Assembly (NCBI GenBank): GCA_022393335.1
Contig: JAJEKB010020275.1
Location: 155,745 to 219,744 of the forward strand
Direction of reading: 5' to 3'
From: Macrotrachela quadricornifera
Taxonomy: Eukaryota; Rotifera; Eurotatoria; Philodinida; Philodinidae
Length of the DNA: 64,000 bases
Numbering within the stretch: position 1 is the stretch's first letter; the number at the start of each line of letters is the position of its first letter. The notes under the pieces were generated by a model, which was not told where the DNA came from, made no database searches, and worked only from the letters and a program-made list of their open reading frames with translations. The position numbers and the translations under genes are program-made. Of this stretch, positions 22,201-33,010 are shown one piece after another.

Positions 22201-24164
22201 TTTATAAAGGTTCAGCCAGCCTATTATTCATGTAAATTAAAAAGTATTAAAATTGTCTTCACATCTGTGACATAAACTAAACAAATAAATTATAAAGATT
22301 AAATTTATTATAATACTCATACTTTTTTCTACAAGCCCAGTTTTATTTCAGAGAGAAAATAATGAGATAAACATGTTTTAAATGTTCTTCTTTCTCCTCT
22401 ACTGGCCTAAAACGATAATTATAAATAATAATAAATGTCAATAAGTAGACGAAGTAAATTATATTCCTGTTGTCCTGTATAGAGTGGCACTAAAAAGATT
22501 AATTCAAAACTCAATAACGACAAAAAGATCAATATAAAATTAAATATATGCTTACAAAATATATACTGAAAAAAAGGAAAGAGAAAAAATTGGAAGCAAG
22601 TAAGAAGAAAAAGTGTATTCATTTTTACAGTTTTCACCACTGTTGGTACACAATAGAGAATCAGATGGACATGTGCAAATATTCTTTTCCAAAATCTAAC
22701 TGCTTGTATAGATGCATGTATATGTGATTTATCACTCCTTACAATAGTGGTTCTCCAAGTTTTATAGAGCTCTAGAAAAAATGCTGATAAAGATTAAGTT
22801 CAGAAATCAGCATAAATGAAGAAAATCAAGCTGTTCGACAATAAAACATCAAATTTTACAAGCAAACAACATTACAAAATACGTGCTCATCTATAAACTT
22901 GATAGTAAAAAAATATTATTGTAATTTAATTAAAAATAGAGTAGAAAACAAAGGATCTGGAGTCTTAGAAGCTATTTGAAAACCTATCATTCTGTATATT
23001 GTAAATTCTACAAATGAATAAAATTCATTCAAGCGCACATTTCTATTCCATGATCCCACATATGTATCATAATTATGACAAATGTAAAAACTTATGAAGC
23101 GTTTCCTAGACTAGTTTACAGGATGTCTCAAAACTCGAAGTCTCTGGTAAGAAATCTGGCTTCCACTATCTGTGTTGTACTTTGAGGAAATACAAGGTAA
23201 TATTCCGAATCAGCTTATCAAGCTGTATTGAGTAGCGTGTATTCAATAGTTTTTCAAGAAATTTTTGGCTCGCTTTTACCGGTAAACCTGCATCAGATGC
23301 TCATACATACAAGATTGGACACAATTGTTTGGACGATTTTGTTGTGTGTATAACTATCTTATAAAGTTAGCTTTTGAAGTATATCTGGCGTCAAAATTAC
23401 AAGCATCTTCTATATTATATCCACAGCAAATTTCATCCAAAACTGTATTCATAACGATGAGTAGTAGTCAATTTCTGTTGAATAATGTTTTCAATTGAGT
23501 TACTTTTGTCCACAAATATTCAAGAAGTACTAAATAGACATCAGTGAAAAGCGGGCTACATTTTGATAACTAAAACTACAATTTTTTTTATCAAAAACAT
23601 TGAAAAACTGAAAAATGGTTTCTTTTCGATACCTTGACCCGAACATAAGAATAACTCGTCATCTAGTTTATTCTAATTGTTGCATTATCTATTTTCTCAT
23701 CCATAAGTCTTGATCAGAAAAAAGAGTGCACCATAAAACCAGATTGACCCCAAGTTAAATCAGTTATTGAGATTTTCTTGACTTTGAAATACGTCTGAAT
23801 GTCGTTTGTTATACGTTAAAAACGCGTCCAGACACAGCTTACTTAGTTGTACCTGTTTCGATGAAGAAGAGCATTGGATGAGTTCCACATTCTTTCAGCT
23901 TTCAACGAAGTGAATTGGTATTCAGTACACGTTACGTGTTAGACGATTCTATGCGTAAAAAATATTCAAGCAAAAAAATGATATAATAGTTAATGAAAAC
24001 GTTCATGTAGTCTTATTATATAAATAAGAGAGTAGCGTAACGAATTTTGATATACAATGAGTTATATGCAATTTAGGGCAGCTCAAAACTTTCTTTATGA
24101 GATTCTGCTACGAATGTTTTTCTTGGTATTTTTCAAAGAATTAAAGGAACTTTTAAGTTCCTCT
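22201..24164. other. intergenic with one dispersed repeat copy
   Basis: Contains the third copy of dispersed repeat family 2 (22925-23300) and sequence at 22680-22770 related to 17420-17500. No gene is recognised. A 73-codon hydrophobic minus-strand frame at 22419-22640 is probably chance. Confidence 0.5.
22925..23300. repeat. dispersed repeat family 2, third copy
   Basis: Same orientation as 17650-18255. Shared words in order include AATAGAGTAG, TATATTGTAAAT, CACATATGTATC, CGTTTCCTAGA, TTTACA(G/C)GATG and ATTCCGAATCAGC. Substantially diverged; no coding potential. Confidence 0.6.
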
Positions 24165-26733
24165 CTATGTTGTATTTCGACGCCTCTGTCTGTACACCCA
24201 TTTGTTTACGGTATTATACTGTCCTTCTAGCACTATTTTATAGAATTGTGATGGATATTCTTTAACATCAATTATAACCATTTTCTTGTCAATTGAAACT
24301 ATTTCCATTAACTTATAATTGTCTTTTATACCCTTCTTGAATAAATTGTCGATTGCAAGCCATATCGCAACATATCCTGTATTGTATAAAACTGTCCAAC
24401 TAATGTTTAATTTATCATTATTCAAAGTGACATCAGGTTTTATTAGAGATATTTTTCCTATCAAAGGTATTCCATCAAGTTCTCTTTGAGCTTCAATTGG
24501 AATGGTAAAATTCATAAACCTGATAATGGTAGGTAATACATCAACTATACCAGGCTGAAAATCATGAAAATAAGTATTAGTTTCTTGACTATTGGTCAAT
24601 ATCCAAGTTGTTCGTTCTCTGAGAGACTGACCAGCATGATTTTTGCCTTTTTTTGGATCTCTACCATGGTCTGTTGTAATAATTATTAGCCAATCTTCTT
24701 TATGATATTTCATTCGATAGTCGATAGCCTGCCAAATTCTTCCTATCTGATCATCAAGATAAATTATTGATTGACTGAACTGTTCACTGTCTCCAAAAAA
24801 ATGTCCTATATCATCTGTATATTGTAAATACACCCATGACAGATCGGGTGCATACGTTTTGATACATTTTGACGTTTCATTCGTCACACGCTGATCAATA
24901 TGATAGATGTAATGACTCTGCTTATCGTGAGGATAAGTAATGTTATCTAATTCATATCCATCGAATTTGTAATCAAACGTTATATTACCAGCCTCTGGTA
25001 ATCCTTCGCCAATCAGTTTGACACGATTCGTTGTCCATGTTGAGAAAATGCCAATTTTTTTGTCAGGTAGCTGTTCTTTAACTAGCCGAAAAATATTTTT
25101 ATAATGATAGTTGGGATTCTTAACATAGTTGTTGTACACATTATGTTTATTACCCCACGTACCAGTTAGTAAACTCATATAACCAGGTGATGAGATAGTA
25201 GCTGTTTGAGTATAAGTTCCTTTATCACCTCCGACGTACGCTCGTGTATATGCCCCAATTTCTTGGATGTATTTCATGTTGGTAACTGAAGTGTTTTCTA
25301 TTACATCCGCCGGAATACCATCAGCAACAATAAATAAAACTTTTTTTACCGGCTGTTGATTAACAATTTTAGTTGTTCCATGTGCATCTATAAAAAAAGC
25401 GATGTATATTTAAATACTATAATCGTTTCTCTCTGTAAAGAAGATCCTTTCTCTTTTTGTAAAAAGTCACAATCTCTAAATTTGCATGATTGCATATAAT
25501 AGGTAAAATAGTCTTGTAGACAATTCAAACAACTAATTGTCTTTCCAAAAATCAACTCTCATAGTGAATGACATGCTGCTGATATATAACCTCACTCTCA
25601 CTATTTTGAGTCGAAACTATATGCGTTACGTAGACCTTAGTGAGAGTAGAAAAAGTTCAAAATGGTAAGGATTGTAAGGCTTCTCTTCTCAGATTGAGCG
25701 TTTTATTAACTTTTTTTTTATTCTATGCAAAATAGTTCGAGACAAATAGAAAAAAGAAATATGACTGGTAGAAAAGTGAATATCTCAAGAAGAAAATGTT
25801 TGTTTTAGCCGAAACTTTCAGGGCATTCTAGAAATGATTAGGTCTATTTATAGACAAAATTTCACCCCAAAATTCTTTCCTTTAATTTGCTTTGTACTGT
25901 TTGCTTTTGTGTTTTGTCTTGACAATAGAATAGCGTAACTATTCTATTTCTATTTGTATGTTGTTCATCAGAAGAACATTTTTTTATAAATTGTACATGA
26001 ATAAAAATGTAACATTCATATGGATAAGAAAGACGAGAATTTTATTATTTTATACTGAACGCCTAATATATTCAAATTTGTGTCCACACGGAATGATTAC
26101 ATAAAGTAAGCTACATTTACCTGATACATTATTATATAGTGACTTCCGTGTAGTCAATAATGTTGTTGTGGTAGTCAATAATGTTGTTGTGGTAGTCAAT
26201 AAAGATGTTGTAGTAGTCAATAATGTTGTTTTGGTAGTCAATAATCTTTTTGTGGTAGTTAATAAAGATGTTGTAGTAGTTAGTAATGGTGTTGTGGTAC
26301 TGATTTGCATATGAGTCTCAGGGAAAGAATCTAGGCAATGGCACATAACAGAGAAAAGTGTAGTTAAAAAATTTATTTCTGTGATGTTACTCATACAAGA
26401 TCGATCCCTACCTGATAAAGTTTCAGTATATAATAGTTGACTTGTGATATGTTCCTTATCATGTTCAGATGTTTTTAAGCGTGCACTGTAAATTATCCAT
26501 AACATCACACCAATAACAGTCATTAAAAATGCAACGGAACTTAAAATAACGCATAAAAATTTGCTGTTTGTTGTTAAAGAAATATTTTCTCGATCATATG
26601 TGGATCCGTTTTTGTTAAAATAATGCGGCATTGGAAGTAATACAGTATTAGTAGTTGGATGCAATTCATTATCATTGTTTTTTGTACATGGTTTATTTAA
26701 AGATTGATCTGAGAAAAAAAGCGGTTTCGACAT
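24165..26733 (-). CDS. type II membrane phosphodiesterase/nucleotide pyrophosphatase-like enzyme
   Basis: Exon 1 is 26733-26121 and exon 2 is 25387-24165, joined in phase 1 (donor GTAAAT, acceptor TATAG), giving about 611 residues. Residues 1-58 are cytosolic and 59-82 are a membrane anchor (FLCVILSSVAFLMTVIGVML). Residues 145-198 are a Thr-rich stalk of repeated LLTTTT/LLTTTTS units. The alkaline-phosphatase-fold catalytic domain follows from about 215. Metal and catalytic residues are visible: VADG near 222, a Ser in TISSPGYMSLLTG at 270/271 where NPP enzymes carry the nucleophile, TDDIGH (D396, H400), TTDHG (D444, H445) and NHAG (H455). It should hydrolyse extracellular phosphodiesters or phosphate esters; the substrate is unknown. 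The topology parallels ENPP1/3, but the SSPGY form of the active site is more like bacterial relatives. Intron 1 contains a repeat (25575-25870). Two more exons in phase with exon 2 lie near 28.7 kb. Confidence 0.8.
25575..25870 (+). repeat. solo arm of fold-back repeat, inside an intron
   Basis: Resembles the left arm of the palindrome at 27289-27728, in the same orientation: TTTTGAGTC, ACTATATGCG or ACTATGTAC, AGTGAGA(G/C)TAGAAAAAG, CTTCTCTTCT, then CATTCTAG(A/G)AAT(G/C)ATTAG(G/A)TCTATTTAT near the end. It lies in intron 1 of the phosphodiesterase gene. Confidence 0.6.
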
Positions 26734-28636
26734 TAGAACCGATTAACAAATGAAAATATTTTTCCTTTCGTTCAATTTCGTTCCAATTTATGATTGTTAT
26801 TTATTTTGATTTATACAAACATAATATAAAACTAACTCAACGAGTTTCAGAACTGATTTTTAGATTAACAGTCGTGAAGATAGCTATCGCTTTATACCGT
26901 TGTACAATTCTTTTCATCGTACAATAGAATTCTGTAATTTTCTTTTCGTTTGATATTCAGCTATTTTATAATCTCTGTAAGTATCGTATGCTCATACAGT
27001 GAAAGTTTGTGTAACGCATAATAACAACTCTAAATAAACTTGTTTACTCGAGACTGAAACGATCTCCAATGCGTAAATAACACAAACGCTAGGCTTTTTT
27101 TACAGATTTTAATTGACTTGATTCAAAAAATAATTAATAGTTTATTCTAATGATCATCAAGAACGAAATGAAAACGGATGAAATGTCATGTTTCGAATTG
27201 GACAAACATCTGAACTGACAAGTTATAGTTAATCCAATATATGATGTAGAGTTTCAAAATACTTATAGCTTCCCATCTCATGACGTAGCATGCAAGTGTA
27301 GAATCGCTTTTGAGTCAAGACTATGTACATCGTGTAGTTCTAGTGAGACTAGAAAAAGCTCAAAGCGATACGACCTGTTAGACTTCTCTTCTTGGATTAT
27401 GACTGTTCTACTGAGTTTTTATTACCGCATCTAAAACATTTCGAGGTAAATCGAAGTGAAAAATTTCGAGCTAAAATTTTATCCATAAATAAAACATGAG
27501 AACATTCTAGGAATCATTAGATCTATTTATGGATGCAGTTTCAGCTGGAGATTTTCTGTTTCGATTACCTCAAACGTCCTTGTATGTGGTCAAAAAAACT
27601 CAATAAAACAATCATAGTCTGAAACAAGAGGCCTAGCAGCCCCTATCGTTTCGAAGTTTTCCTGGTTTTACTAAGGCTTACATGGTACGCATAGTCCAAA
27701 CTCAAAAGCAATTTTACAGTTTCACATGTTACCTTGTGAGAGCGCTTGGAATTCTATATCGTCCTGTATAAATAGCTTTTGGTTTGCACTTATTGACTGA
27801 AAAATAGTTCGAATACGATGAGGACACCCAACTTATAATGTCTAAGACTGCACTTTTAAAGTAATTTTTCAGGTGTTCTTTGAATTTTTGTATTATTATA
27901 TGAATAACCATTTATAAAAGGAAATATCTTAAACATTACCAAAGAACTCTAATTTCCATATCCTATGAAATGCACTAAGTACCCATCAAAGTTAATCGGA
28001 CTATTTCTCCATGAGGTCAATGGTCAATAGTCTTGAGATATCTGCAATAAATGTTTTAGTTTATTTTAGTCCATATATCTTACACATAGTAAAATGATAA
28101 AATTTCATAGGCAAGCCATATGACCTCGTCGCATACACCAACTGTCTATTATTGATTCGCAGCTTGTCTTTTACTGCACTAGAATTATCATTCAAATATT
28201 AATCTAGACCTTAACATAGTTTAGGATCTATAAATTTTGACAACTTTTATGAAAGTTAAGTGAACAAATATTAAAAGGTAGTTCGAACAACAATGTGTGA
28301 CTTTCTTAGCAACATTGAAAATATTGATCGTGAAATTATTAGAACCCAAAAGTTTCCAGATAAATACGATTAAAAATTTCATGTGCTATCAGGATTCATC
28401 GTTAATTTTATAAATAGACATTTGAATCATTTATCAGCGAATGAGTGCAAGACAAAAGGCACATAAACATAATGATACAGAAACCTGAGCGTCATTAAAA
28501 TATATAAATTCTAAGACATTTTATGAACATGAACTTGATGTTTTAAGTGAAAACATACTAACAGAAAAATAGAATCGTGCTTTAATTGTAAAAAAATCTA
28601 CCATATATTATTAAGTCTATATCAAAACATACTTAC
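26734..28636. other. upstream region of the phosphodiesterase gene
   Basis: Contains the fold-back repeat at 27289-27728. Otherwise AT-rich with no supported gene. If the exons at 28637-28779 belong to the phosphodiesterase, this region is an intron. Confidence 0.5.
27289..27728. repeat. fold-back (palindromic) element, about 440 bp
   Basis: The two halves are imperfect reverse complements. The outer ends are CATGCAAG...TCGCTTTTGAG on the left and CTCAAAAGCAATTTTACAG...CATG on the right; inner blocks such as GACTATG, GAATCATTAGATCTATTTAT and TTCGAGGTAA or TTTGAGGTAAT also pair. The centre is near 27505. No transposase is present. Confidence 0.7.
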
Positions 28637-28779
28637 TCGATGTTTCATCAAAAATTTGATCTGTATCTGAAATATCCAAGCAAAAAGACTGATAAAACTG
28701 CGTATAAACAATTTTTGCTCACCATTGTTATCATGACACAATGGTGATGAAGCTGGATCGACAGACATTTGGATAGATA
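28637..28779 (-). other. candidate alternative 5' exons of the phosphodiesterase gene
   Basis: Two mini-exons with good splice sites: 28779-28723 (acceptor TTTTAG, donor GTGAGC) and 28666-28637 (acceptor TTTCAG, donor GTAAGT). Both begin and end in the same phase (2 bases in, 1 base out) and would join exon 2 of the phosphodiesterase at 25387 in frame, adding a segment with an internal Met (MSVDPASSPLCHDNN). Reading through the first acceptor gives a hydrophobic signal-peptide-like stretch (LVSLIFFLLVSIQ), but that frame has no ATG before an upstream stop. They could encode a form without the membrane anchor and Thr stalk, or be relics of a duplicated gene copy. Confidence 0.45.
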
Positions 28780-29953
28780 CTAAAAGAAAAAAAATAAGTG
28801 ATACGAGCCATTATGCTCTCGTATCTTGTGATACCATGTATATTTACGTTAACTTGGTCATGCTCAATGTAATTGATCTACTGTTCACTTGATAGATATT
28901 CCTCTCGGCCTGTCTGGCTAACGGTCAACCAGAGTGATTAAAGTAGAACCTGTTCACTTTCAAAAGCTAATTATGTCATCTTGTAAAATAGATTTTGCTC
29001 TGTCAGAATATGTAGTTTATTTTATTTTTTTCTTTAATGAAGAGAAAAGCTACAGGAGGAAAAAAGATGAGTGCGTTTCTGGTAATTTATCATTATTTCA
29101 GCGTTATTGAAGGAAATATTTTAAAAACATAGAAGAGTAATTAAAAACTGAAGTCCTATATATATTCTGAGTCTACGAAGATTGAGCTTTCTTCTGAGGT
29201 ATATTTTATCTTCTTAATGACTGATAGAAGAAAATGGTGGATAGCTGAAAATTTAATAAAAACTAGGGTGAATACGTTACAAATTAAAGCTTTTAGTTTA
29301 TTTCATGCCATAACTACAGGAGCATTTTGGTGGATTTTAAGGCATACTGAATAACTTTTGATAGATCATCAAATAGTAAACTTGTTTTTCATTTGTTTTC
29401 TTCTGCTGACAAGAAATAAGGTAACGTGCGCACGCAACCTGTCCATTACTATACTTTGAGAGAAATGTTTTTCCCGAAATTTTTCAGGAACAATTCATCA
29501 GAATATTTGGAAACCGTTACAGTTGATGGGTCTCAATAAGTAGAGCAAAAGTTGTTATAGACTCAAAATTGCTAGATGCTTTCCTGGAGGAGATATTAAA
29601 ATGATAATGTTCAAAAACCATCTTATTCTATCCTTATTGCCTCTTTCTCGGCCACAATACATCCGATAGACCGGAAAATTTTTCACACATACTAGATAGT
29701 GTTTTAAATGTCTACTATTTTTTATTTCTTTTTATCTCCTTCTATTCGAAAAAAATACTAAAATCCTGAGAATACCCTCAAAACGTCATATTTTTCTGAT
29801 TAGAACTATTTTTTGTAAACCTTGCCAAAATCCTGCAGTGCATCGTATTTTGAAATAAAAAAAAGCAGTTTAGACCTGTGTCATAATCTGACATAGCTTA
29901 CCACGGTACTTGGTCGGCTGATACTCTGAGTAATGAAGATCAAAGATTGCATG

Positions 29954-30120
29954 CAGGGGCGGTGCGAGCGGGGGGGGGGATAGGGGGTACCCCCCCTCCT
30001 GCTTTTGAAAATTACGCTGGAGCTTTCTCCGATTTTACGATTTCGGAGAAAATTTTCTCCGATTTCTCGATTTTCGGAGAATCTCCTCCCCCCTGCTTCC
30101 TCCTCTTCGCGCCGTCCCTG
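29954..30120. mobile_element. hAT-type MITE with perfect 8 bp target duplication
   Basis: 167 bp element with inverted ends CAGGGGCGGTGCGAG and (reverse complement of the right end) CAGGGACGGCGCGAA, flanked by ATTGCATG on both sides (29946-29953 and 30121-30128). It is strikingly GC-rich, with G and C homopolymer runs, against the AT-rich background. An internal TTTCTCCGATTT/GGAGAAAATTTTCTCC motif makes it strongly self-complementary. No coding capacity. Confidence 0.9.
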
Positions 30121-31015
30121 ATTGCATGTGTCAGTACGTTACTATAGTCTTTTGACCGTAGCTCAGGGACAATACAATATTTTTCAGAATGTTGTTTTCT
30201 AATAGACAACCCTAAGTCTTCACTACAAACCTTCTTCTGAACATACGTCTCTATAACCTAAGCATTCGCCGGAAATTTAACATTTCTAATATTGTCCAGG
30301 AACAAGAGGATCTTTTGTGGGAGTGCATTACCGGCATGTATTTTTCTTATAAAACATGAACCATTCAGTCAATTGTGGTAAAACTTATAAGGATTAAAGA
30401 ACTTTCTAACCTACACCTATGCACTAAATTTCAAAGTTCTATTCTTAGCCATTCAGGAGAAATACTGATTGAAAGTTGCCAAAACGTTAGTGCATTACCT
30501 GCGGAAAAGCCGCTTTCGAAAAATATATTAGGCTGTAGAATAACGATTCGTACTCACTGTGCTGCGGAACGTTTCAATTTTATCTTTTTGATGTATTGAT
30601 GTGTTTGTGTGATTTGAATTTGCTAATTTTTTGCCCGCTGTTGTTGATAATCATAAGAAAAAATAGTTTCACGCACTATTGCTTTATAGCTACCAATATA
30701 AAAATATACGTTGAATACATAATGTGGCCTTGCTATATTTGCTCATCACAAGGTCTTTTTCTTTCCTTCGCACTCCTTTGCTTTTTTCCATCGTACTTAT
30801 CTTTCTGCGTTATGGATTGAGGCGATGCATTTTTCTATACATCACTATTTAATCATTATATCATTGCACGATTTCAAACTGTAGTTTCATTTTTCACAGA
30901 TTGCATGCAAATATGTAAACACAAAAAAGCTTTCCGGTGGCTTCTTTAATTTCCAATCATAAATAAATCCGAGCATCGTTTCACAAAGCATTTCGTAGAA
31001 CATTTCTCAAGTATA

Positions 31016-31335
31016 ATTGTTCCCTTGACTGTAGGAAGGGTCATATGAAAAAAAATAGTTTGTAGCAATGTGGCAAGGTCAAAAAAACATCGTCTAAAAT
31101 ATTAATGGGCATTCGTTTTCCACATGTGTCTCCTGTAAAGTTTGTTCAAAGGCTTTCGGAGTCGGGGAATTCATTGATACCATCAGTTTTTGGATTTTTC
31201 AAATAATTTTTTTTACTAAAAAAAGGCTTTTTTTTAAAAAATAATTCCTTTGAGTGTAAGTAGGATCAAATAAAAAAAAAGTTTGCGTGTGTGCTTGTGG
31301 GTGGCTGGCAAGATCAAAAGTAAAAAAAACAAAGT
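31016..31335. repeat. diverged direct repeat, two copies about 226 bp apart
   Basis: A block with AATT..CCTTTGAGTGTA, AGGATCA or GGGTCATA, an A-run, AGTTTG, and TGGC(A)AG(G/A)TCAAAA appears from about 31016 and again from about 31242. The intervening part does not obviously repeat. Confidence 0.4.
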
Positions 31336-32102
31336 GATTAGAAAATTTGATTCTTTCATATCAACAGGCAACCAATTAAGGATTTTCAAATTTGGCCTTC
31401 CTATCAATCAGGCTCTTTCAACCCCGAAGTTTAGCCAATCAGAGGTTTTGATATCGGGTTTTCGACGAATCAGATGGGCAGCTCCCAAAATTGTCCACTT
31501 GGAATGAAACACCAAAAAATTCAATGAATTAGAGGAAATAAATTTTGAACAAAGATAAGCTAGGTTGAGGTATGAGAATCTAAGACTGGTTACTAAAATT
31601 ACCGATCAAGAAAATTTCATTGAATAGACGATGTTTAAAGGAAAAGGTAATACTATTTATTAAATGAAATAAACAGTATACTTATCTTGAATGAGATGCA
31701 AAAGTACTAAGAGTATTTCATGCCTATATCTGTTTCATATATGCTTTGGGTAAAACAAGCTTCACTGAATCTAATTATATTTCGAATATGAGAGGAAATG
31801 ATATCTAGATAGGATTTGTTGAATTCACTTATGTCGGTGATATAGTGCAGTTAAAATGACAGAATAATCTGATATATAGAGAATGTTTAATCTTTTGTGT
31901 CTTATAATTTAGCAATTCGCAAAATGGCATTCGTCGCATTTAACGTTACAAGCGATTTTCATAGTGTGTTGACTTTTTCTAGAACACTCTGTAAAAATCT
32001 GGTATTTGTCTCACTATATTTTTTCACATTTAGCATTTCTTATTTAATCATTATGAAGATAAATATTGCTCATCGCTATTCTAGTTTTATCAAGATTTAT
32101 TC

Positions 32103-32276
32103 CAGTGGCGGATCTAGGATTGTGAAAGAAAGAAGGGATTACAGAGAAAAGTAATTGTCTAAGCTAATCAGAGATAGTGTGGACTAGGTTTTCATATACT
32201 TTTTTTAGAAAAAATCGAAAAAGTTTTCTCGAAGTAAGGGGCACTAGCTTCATACGTCCCCCCAAATCCACCAGTG
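32103..32276. mobile_element. short hAT-type MITE
   Basis: 174 bp element with inverted ends CAGTGGCGGATCTAGG and (right end, reverse complement) CACTGGTGGATTTGGG. The flanks are ATTTATTC (32095-32102) and AATTATTC (32277-32284), a 7 of 8 match typical of an aged hAT target duplication. Non-autonomous. Confidence 0.85.
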
Positions 32277-32464
32277 AATTATTCGAATAACATCCCTACG
32301 GATGGCCACATTGAGACAGACTGAAGGTGACATGAAAAATGAAATGTGTACTAATTTCATCTGAGGGATCGTTCGTAACAGAGATACAATTTCTTTTTTA
32401 TACATAATTAGCAATAAATGCGCAAGAAAATGATCTTGTTGAATCATTTAGATAGCCTGACTAT

Positions 32465-32885
32465 TTATTATTGACATAGCTATTTGGTTCGATTACAGCT
32501 ATATAAAAATCTTGTAGCCATTTAAACATTTGCATAGCTATTTAATTATTCACATGGCTATTTAAATCTATCACAACAATCTCAATAGCTTACAACTATT
32601 TCAAATTACCATAGCTATTTATACATTTGCATCGTTATTTAAGCATTCACATGGCTATTTAAATCTATCACAAAAATCTCAATAGCTTACAGCTATTTCA
32701 AATTACCATAGCTATTTAATTATTCACATGGTTATTTAAATTTATCACAGCAATCTCGATACCTTACAGCTATGTCAAATTGCCATAACCATTTATACAT
32801 TTGCATAGCTATTTAATCATTCACATGGCTATTTAAATATATCACAGCAATCTCGATACCTTACAGCTATTCCAAGTTGTCATAG
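32465..32885. repeat. AT-rich tandem satellite with nested repeat units
   Basis: Built from a short motif, CATAGCTATTTAA(A) or CATGGCTATTTAAA, arranged in a higher-order unit of roughly 115-125 bp that also contains ATCTCAATAGCTTACAGCTA and TCAAATTACCATAGC. About three and a half higher-order units are visible, imperfect towards the right. Confidence 0.85.
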
Positions 32886-32975
32886 ATTTTTCATGATTTG
32901 CATTACTGTTGAATTGTTCGAATGACTATTGAACGTTCTTTATCAGAACGAAAATATTTTTATGTATACTATTTA

Positions 32976-33010
32976 TATAGTCAAATCTCTGTTAAGTGAA
33001 CACCTCCGTG
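32976..33010 (+). mobile_element. solo pogo/Tigger-like terminal repeat
   Basis: AGTCAAATCTCTGTTAAGTG followed by AACACCTCC resembles the end of the Tigger-like element at 63744 (AGTAGAATCTCTCTTGAATG, reverse strand) and the general pogo/Tigger end (CAGT..AA(T/C)CTC..TT...GAAC). I find no matching opposite end in the following kilobase, so this is a fragment. Confidence 0.5.

Noticed and set aside
24600..24850. YTDD motif resembling a reverse transcriptase YxDD box
   Set aside because: It is the metal-binding TDDIGH motif of the phosphodiesterase; no other reverse transcriptase motif is present.
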